Positions 15,564-18,582 of a stretch of DNA of 18,582 nucleotides are shown here, one piece after another. A model generated the notes under the pieces. It was given only the letters and a program-made list of their open reading frames with translations. It ran no database searches and was not told the DNA's origin. The stretch lies in assembly GCA_023265495.1 (NCBI GenBank), contig JAHFTP010000009.1, positions 1-18,582 on the forward strand. Direction: 5' to 3'. Each line of letters opens with the position of its first letter. Position 1 is the first letter of the stretch. This stretch comes from Chlamydiota bacterium (GTDB taxonomy: Bacteria; Chlamydiota; Chlamydiia; Chlamydiales; Rhabdochlamydiaceae). Both the position numbers and the translations under genes were made by a program.

Positions 15564-16382
15564 ATGCCAAAAGTATTCGCCAATGGTATCAATATTTATT
15601 ACGAAGAACACGGCGATCCTAAGAATCCCCTGCTTATTCTTATTGGGGGACTTACTCGAGATCATACAATCTGGTCAGAAGTTCTCAAACAAGAGGAAAT
15701 TAAACAGTTCAGAGCAATTATCTATGATAATAGAGGTAGTGGCCAAACGGATCAACCGGAAGGGCCTTATTCCTGTGAGCTATTTGCAAATGACTTAGAT
15801 GCATTAATGGAGAAGCTGCATGTATCTTCAGCCACTATAGTAGGTCATTCAATGGGAGGTTTTGTCGCGCAATACCTTGCTGCCTTCCATCCTCAAAGAG
15901 TAGCAAGGCTTGTCTTATGCAGCACTTGCATTAGACAATCAGCAGAATGTATCGAGTATTTGAATAGTCGATTGGACTTATGTCGTAGAAAAGTTCCTAT
16001 AGAACAAATAGTTCAAACAGCTTTGCCTTGGTTGTACACTTCTCACTTTTTGACAGAGGATAGGGCTCGTCAAATTATAGAGGGTGTAAAGTTGATGCCT
16101 TTCCCTCAAACATACCACGCACTTGAAGCGCAAATCATGGCTTGCATTCAGCATGATTCTCGGGCTATTTTGTCATTAATTACAGTACCTACTCTTGTAT
16201 TAACAGGAAAAGAAGATAGACTCATGACGCCCGATACTTGTAAAGAATTAGCCGCCCAATTGCCAAGTGGCATCTTTATTGAACTCGCTGGGGCTGCGCA
16301 CATGATACAAATGGAAAAACCGAAAGAATTGTGTCAGATCATCCGAGATTTTATCTTAGAAAAGAGATCAAAAGAGATCTAA
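15564..16382 (+). CDS. Alpha/beta hydrolase, PcaD-like
   Basis: This 272-residue hydrolase has a complete catalytic triad by motif: nucleophile Ser96 in GHSMGG, Asp218 in GKEDRL and His246 in GAAHMIQ. The oxyanion-hole strand LILIGGL is at 24-30, and DNRGSGQTDQP at 55-65 is typical of the 3-oxoadipate enol-lactonase/esterase branch. A helical cap lies between about residues 125 and 190. The ribosome site GGGAGAAGAG lies just before the ATG. Like many such genes the substrate is open: esters, lactones or epoxides are possible. The codon usage looks more AT-rich than that of the dehydrogenase gene upstream, which may mean a separate origin (impression by eye). Confidence 0.88.
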   Translation: MPKVFANGINIYYEEHGDPKNPLLILIGGLTRDHTIWSEVLKQEEIKQFRAIIYDNRGSGQTDQPEGPYSCELFANDLDALMEKLHVSSATIVGHSMGGFVAQYLAAFHPQRVARLVLCSTCIRQSAECIEYLNSRLDLCRRKVPIEQIVQTALPWLYTSHFLTEDRARQIIEGVKLMPFPQTYHALEAQIMACIQHDSRAILSLITVPTLVLTGKEDRLMTPDTCKELAAQLPSGIFIELAGAAHMIQMEKPKELCQIIRDFILEKRSKEI

Positions 16383-16383
16383 T

Positions 16384-16410
16384 AAAAAAGGCCAGGGTTT
16401 TCCCTGCCTT
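16384..16410 (-). terminator. Rho-independent terminator between convergent genes
   Basis: On the minus strand AAGGCAGGG, a four-base loop AAAA, then CCCTGGCCTTTTTTATT: a strong GC stem with one bulged base, followed by a run of T. It ends the VOC-EVE-MarR operon. On the plus strand the same stem lies directly after the hydrolase stop but is followed only by GCGTTTT, so it probably works weakly in that direction. Confidence 0.85.
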
Positions 16411-16435
16411 GCGTTTTGGAAGTAGCTGGATGCGT

Positions 16436-16909
16436 TCAGAACTTTTGATTCTTCAAGATTAATTTCTGGAAGATACTGATCATGCACTGCATTTCTTCTG
16501 TAGTAAGGTTATGAAAAAACTCTGCATCTTTTGTTTCAACAGAGGGCATTGCCTTTTTAAGGATATGAGAACCTTTCATTGTTAAAATGGGATTTTTTAC
16601 TCTTCCATCAGAGGATTTTTCACGCATGATCAATTCTTTTTGTTCAAGTCCTCTTATGATCTGGGAAACAGTATTGGGATCAAGCCCTGCCATTTTACCG
16701 ATAGCTGCTTGAGTCACACGATCTTCCTTTCGTGTTAACCACCCGAGCGTAGCGAGAATAACGAATTGTGGATGAGTCAGACCTATTGATTTAAGCATAA
16801 CTTCAATAGATGTTCGCCATGTTGTACTGACATGCCATAAAAGGAATCCAGGGCTACGATCCGGAGTATCATGAACACTGATCTCTTTAAAATTCACACT
16901 TTTTTTCAT
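16436..16909 (-). CDS. MarR-family transcriptional regulator
   Basis: This is a winged-helix repressor of about 157 residues. The recognition region is VTQAAIGKMAGLDPNTVSQIIRGLEQKELI, followed by the wing with the family Asp-x-Arg motif (SSDGRVKNPILT). Dimerisation helices are at both ends (SIEVMLKSIGLTHPQFVILATLGWL and the C-terminal FFHNLTTEEMQCMISIFQKLI). MarR proteins usually repress their own operon until a small ligand binds. The start is taken as the ATG at 16909, two bases after the EVE stop; a TTG two codons upstream is less likely. The operon promoter contains a 12-bp palindrome that could be its operator, so autoregulation of a small detoxification or stress operon is the likely role. 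Confidence 0.9.
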   Translation of the reverse strand: MKKSVNFKEISVHDTPDRSPGFLLWHVSTTWRTSIEVMLKSIGLTHPQFVILATLGWLTRKEDRVTQAAIGKMAGLDPNTVSQIIRGLEQKELIMREKSSDGRVKNPILTMKGSHILKKAMPSVETKDAEFFHNLTTEEMQCMISIFQKLILKNQKF

Positions 16910-16911
16910 GA

Positions 16912-17331
16912 TCAAATTCCCATCGCACTAGCAATGATTTGAAAGTCCATCTGTGAGATTTCAAAACAGCCTCGCCTGAAAGGAAATCCCCATTTTTGCT
17001 TGTCCTTTACGAAAGACAACTCATCGAGAAGTTGTTGGATAGGAATCTCGTTTGATTTAACAAAAGAAACATCGCGTCTCCAAGGAACAAAGTTTTCGCT
17101 CATAGCAAAAGGGTAGGGATCACCATCTTTGATTTCTCCTATTGCCGTGAAGGATTGACAAGGCTCTTTTTTGCCAAATTTGATAGTTGGAGAATAATAG
17201 ACAATCCAGTCTCCTTCCTTCATCTGATTTAACGGACCTGCTTTTCCATGGCAGACTTGAGCAAATCCCCCTAATACCGCTCTTTGCACATGCTCTTTGG
17301 ATGCAACTCCTATCCAGTATCGTGTCATCAT
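16912..17331 (-). CDS. EVE-domain (PUA-like) protein
   Basis: This 139-residue single EVE domain starts RYWIGVASKEHVQRAVLGGF, with the family features WIVYYSPT (strand), SFTAIGEI and PWRRDV in order. EVE proteins have a PUA-like fold and a pocket for modified bases. Several are linked to defence or to reading modified DNA or RNA, but stand-alone members are uncharacterised. GAGG lies four bases before the first of two ATGs and seven before the second (17328), so either may be used. It overlaps the upstream VOC stop by ATGA and is followed at once by the MarR gene, so all three are co-transcribed. Confidence 0.85.
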   Translation of the reverse strand: MMTRYWIGVASKEHVQRAVLGGFAQVCHGKAGPLNQMKEGDWIVYYSPTIKFGKKEPCQSFTAIGEIKDGDPYPFAMSENFVPWRRDVSFVKSNEIPIQQLLDELSFVKDKQKWGFPFRRGCFEISQMDFQIIASAMGI

Positions 17332-17702
17332 TTTTCCTCATGGAGTTTGTATACTCTAATTCTATGTCCATCAGGATCCAGAATGACAAAAGTACGTCCA
17401 AAATCCATGTCAGTAGGCTTTTGGGCTACAGTTACCTGTTTTCTTCCCCATTCTTCATAGAGAGCATCCACATTTTCTGTAGGAAAACATATCTCGAGTG
17501 CTCCAGCAGGTGCATCTACCCGAGGTTCAGCGGTGTATTTAGACCATAAGCCCAACATGACGCCATTTTTTAAGGCAAACATGACAAAGGTGGGAGACTC
17601 TTCAATGGGTTTTAAGTTAAAAATTTCTTGATAAAAGAGACTGCTTTTTTGTGGGCTCGTGACAAACAGCAGCGTAAATCCTAAAGTGGGGCTAAACATC
17701 AT
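17328..17702 (-). CDS. VOC-superfamily protein (EhpR-like / glyoxalase-like)
   Basis: This 124-residue vicinal oxygen chelate protein has two beta-alpha-beta-beta-beta modules: FTLLFVTSPQKSSLFYQEIF with TFVMFALKNGVMLGLWSK, then ALEICFPTENVDALYEEWG with TFVILDPDGHRIRVYKL. The LGLWSK segment and the short length resemble the phenazine-binding EhpR group more than glyoxalase I, since the canonical metal His and Glu positions are not evident. Binding or modifying a toxic small molecule is an inference. AGGAG stands only three bases before the first ATG and six before the second (17699), so the second is the better start. First gene of the operon. Confidence 0.82.
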   Translation of the reverse strand: MMFSPTLGFTLLFVTSPQKSSLFYQEIFNLKPIEESPTFVMFALKNGVMLGLWSKYTAEPRVDAPAGALEICFPTENVDALYEEWGRKQVTVAQKPTDMDFGRTFVILDPDGHRIRVYKLHEEK

Positions 17703-17733
17703 CTTCTCCTAAATCTGGTTCCGTATATCCAAC

Positions 17734-17762
17734 ATTATACGTATACGTACTAATTATGTCTA
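17734..17762 (-). promoter_or_regulatory. Near-consensus sigma-70-type promoter of the VOC-EVE-MarR operon
   Basis: On the minus strand TAGACA (17757-17762) is followed by exactly 17 bases and then TATAAT (17734-17739): 5 of 6 and 6 of 6 consensus bases. It is the strongest promoter seen in the window, 32 bp before the first ATG of the operon. Confidence 0.75.
17738..17749. promoter_or_regulatory. Palindromic operator candidate (TACGTATACGTA)
   Basis: A perfect 12-bp palindrome lies between the -35 and -10 boxes and covers two bases of the -10. A dimeric repressor bound here would block RNA polymerase. The MarR protein of the same operon is the obvious candidate. It also contains the direct repeat TACG-TA, so the exact half-site is uncertain. 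Confidence 0.6.
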
Positions 17763-17804
17763 TTGACTTCAGAATGGTAAATTTTTTAGAAAGGCTATTG
17801 ACTT
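17760..17804. repeat. Direct repeat CTATTGACTT in the divergent acs/VOC region
   Basis: CTATTGACTT occurs at 17760-17769 and again at 17795-17804, 35 bp apart. Each copy contains TTGACT, a near -35 box on the plus strand toward acsA. No good -10 lies at the right distance, so these may be regulator sites or chance. Confidence 0.35.
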
Positions 17805-17830
17805 TAGACAGAGTGTATCCCACTTTTCGA

Positions 17831-17860
17831 TGGACAAAGTTATCTATTCCAGCATATTTT
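17831..17860 (+). promoter_or_regulatory. Possible acsA promoter
   Basis: TGGACA (17831-17836), an 18-base spacer and TATTTT (17855-17860) lie about 40 bp before the acsA ATG. The match is moderate, 5 of 6 and 4 of 6. Confidence 0.25.
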
Positions 17861-17899
17861 TATGCCCAAGTTTCACCTGCGGTAAGGAGTATTTTTATT

Positions 17900-18582
17900 A
17901 TGTTAAAGTCTAGTTCGCCTTGTCAAGGTAGCCTCTCTATAGAAACTAATTGTGCAGAAGACTCCCATGTTTCGTTAGTCACTCTATTTGAAGAAGCAGC
18001 ACAGGACCGAGAAGCTTTTTGGGCAAAGCAGGCTGAGAGTCTGGACTGGTTTCGACCATGGAACAAGGTTCTCGAGTGGAACCCTCCCCATGCGCAGTGG
18101 TTTGTTGGAGGCAAGCTCAATGCTTGCTATAACTGCCTTGATCGCCATAGAGGAACTCCCGTATGGCACAAGGCAGCTCTTATTTGGGAGGGGGAAAGGG
18201 GAGAAGACAGAGTTCTCACCTATGAAGATCTCTATGGGCAAGTCAATAAATTTGGCAATGTGCTTAAGAGTTTAGGCATACAAAAAGGGGACAAAGTAGC
18301 GATCTACCTTCCCATGGTTCCTGAAGCAGTAGTTGCTATGCTCAGCTGCGCACGCATTGGTGCCATTCATACGGTGATTTTTGCAGGTTTTTCCTCTGAA
18401 TCTGTAAAAGACAGAATTTTAGATGCAGGAGCCAAACTTCTCATTACAGCAGATGGAGGGTTCCGGAAAGGTAAAATTCTTCCGTTAAAGGAGACTGTTG
18501 ATCTAGCACTCGAGGGCACTGCCTGTATACAACATGTGATTGTATTGAAGCATACAAGTCATTCTATTCCTATGAAGCCTCA
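17900..18582 (+). CDS. acsA: Acetyl-CoA synthetase, N-terminal third, C-terminus off the right edge
   Basis: An open frame from the ATG at 17900 runs to the right edge (227 codons plus 2 bases), so about two thirds of a usual 650-residue AMP-forming enzyme is missing. It activates acetate to acetyl-CoA through acetyl-AMP. The N-terminal ACAS_N region is clear: FWAKQAESLDWFRPWNKVLEW, then WFVGGKLNACYNCLDRH. The start of the adenylate-forming domain follows, with ALIWEGERGEDRVLTYEDLY, GDKVAIYLPMVPEAVVAMLS, CARIGAIHTVIFAGFS and LLITADGGFRKGK. The last of these, with ADGGFRKGK, is typical of Acs and its close relatives (propionyl-CoA synthetase cannot be fully excluded from this part). TAAGGAG lies nine bases before the ATG. 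The ATP-binding and catalytic lysine motifs lie outside the window. Confidence 0.93.
   Translation, partial: MLKSSSPCQGSLSIETNCAEDSHVSLVTLFEEAAQDREAFWAKQAESLDWFRPWNKVLEWNPPHAQWFVGGKLNACYNCLDRHRGTPVWHKAALIWEGERGEDRVLTYEDLYGQVNKFGNVLKSLGIQKGDKVAIYLPMVPEAVVAMLSCARIGAIHTVIFAGFSSESVKDRILDAGAKLLITADGGFRKGKILPLKETVDLALEGTACIQHVIVLKHTSHSIPMKP

Overview
The window reads as chromosomal DNA of a member of the phylum Chlamydiota, most likely an environmental (Parachlamydia-, Waddlia- or Simkania-like) lineage. The main reason is gene order. On the minus strand sctU, sctV, sctW (copN), a CesT-type chaperone and malQ follow one another, and ychF lies just upstream. This matches the C. trachomatis block malQ-scc1-copN-cdsV-cdsU-ychF (CT087-CT092, from memory). 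The genes to the right (NTF2-like, VOC, 3-hydroxyisobutyrate dehydrogenase-like, MarR, EVE) are not part of the reduced Chlamydiaceae core as I know it, which favours an amoeba-associated relative. No species is claimed.

Left part (1-2434, minus strand). An exported transglutaminase-core2/TPR protein starts at 1337 and runs off the left edge. Upstream of it is a 293-residue protein with a bilobed hydrophobic hairpin and a long Arg/Pro-rich tail, which is a candidate inclusion membrane (Inc) effector.

Centre (2435-11220, minus strand). The type III secretion operon is tightly packed: sctU and sctV overlap by ATGA, sctV and sctW are 21 bp apart, sctW and the chaperone overlap by ATGA, and the chaperone and malQ are 5 bp apart. 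It is probably transcribed from a promoter at about 8947-8976 that overlaps a perfect inverted repeat. SctU and SctV form the export gate, SctW is the gatekeeper, the chaperone probably serves SctW, and malQ works in glycogen metabolism. Upstream, ychF and an RlmL/Trm14-like RNA methyltransferase form a second minus-strand pair.

Right part (11458-18582). A minus-strand SAM methyltransferase diverges from a plus-strand run: NTF2-like, VOC, beta-hydroxyacid dehydrogenase, EamA transporter, alpha/beta hydrolase. This run converges at a clear terminator (16384-16410) on a compact minus-strand operon, VOC-EVE-MarR. That operon has a near-consensus promoter whose spacer holds a 12-bp perfect palindrome, a good candidate for the MarR operator. 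Divergent to it, the 5' third of an acetyl-CoA synthetase gene runs off the right edge.

No tRNA, rRNA, CRISPR array, insertion sequence or transposase was seen, and no gene-free stretch exceeds 300 bp.
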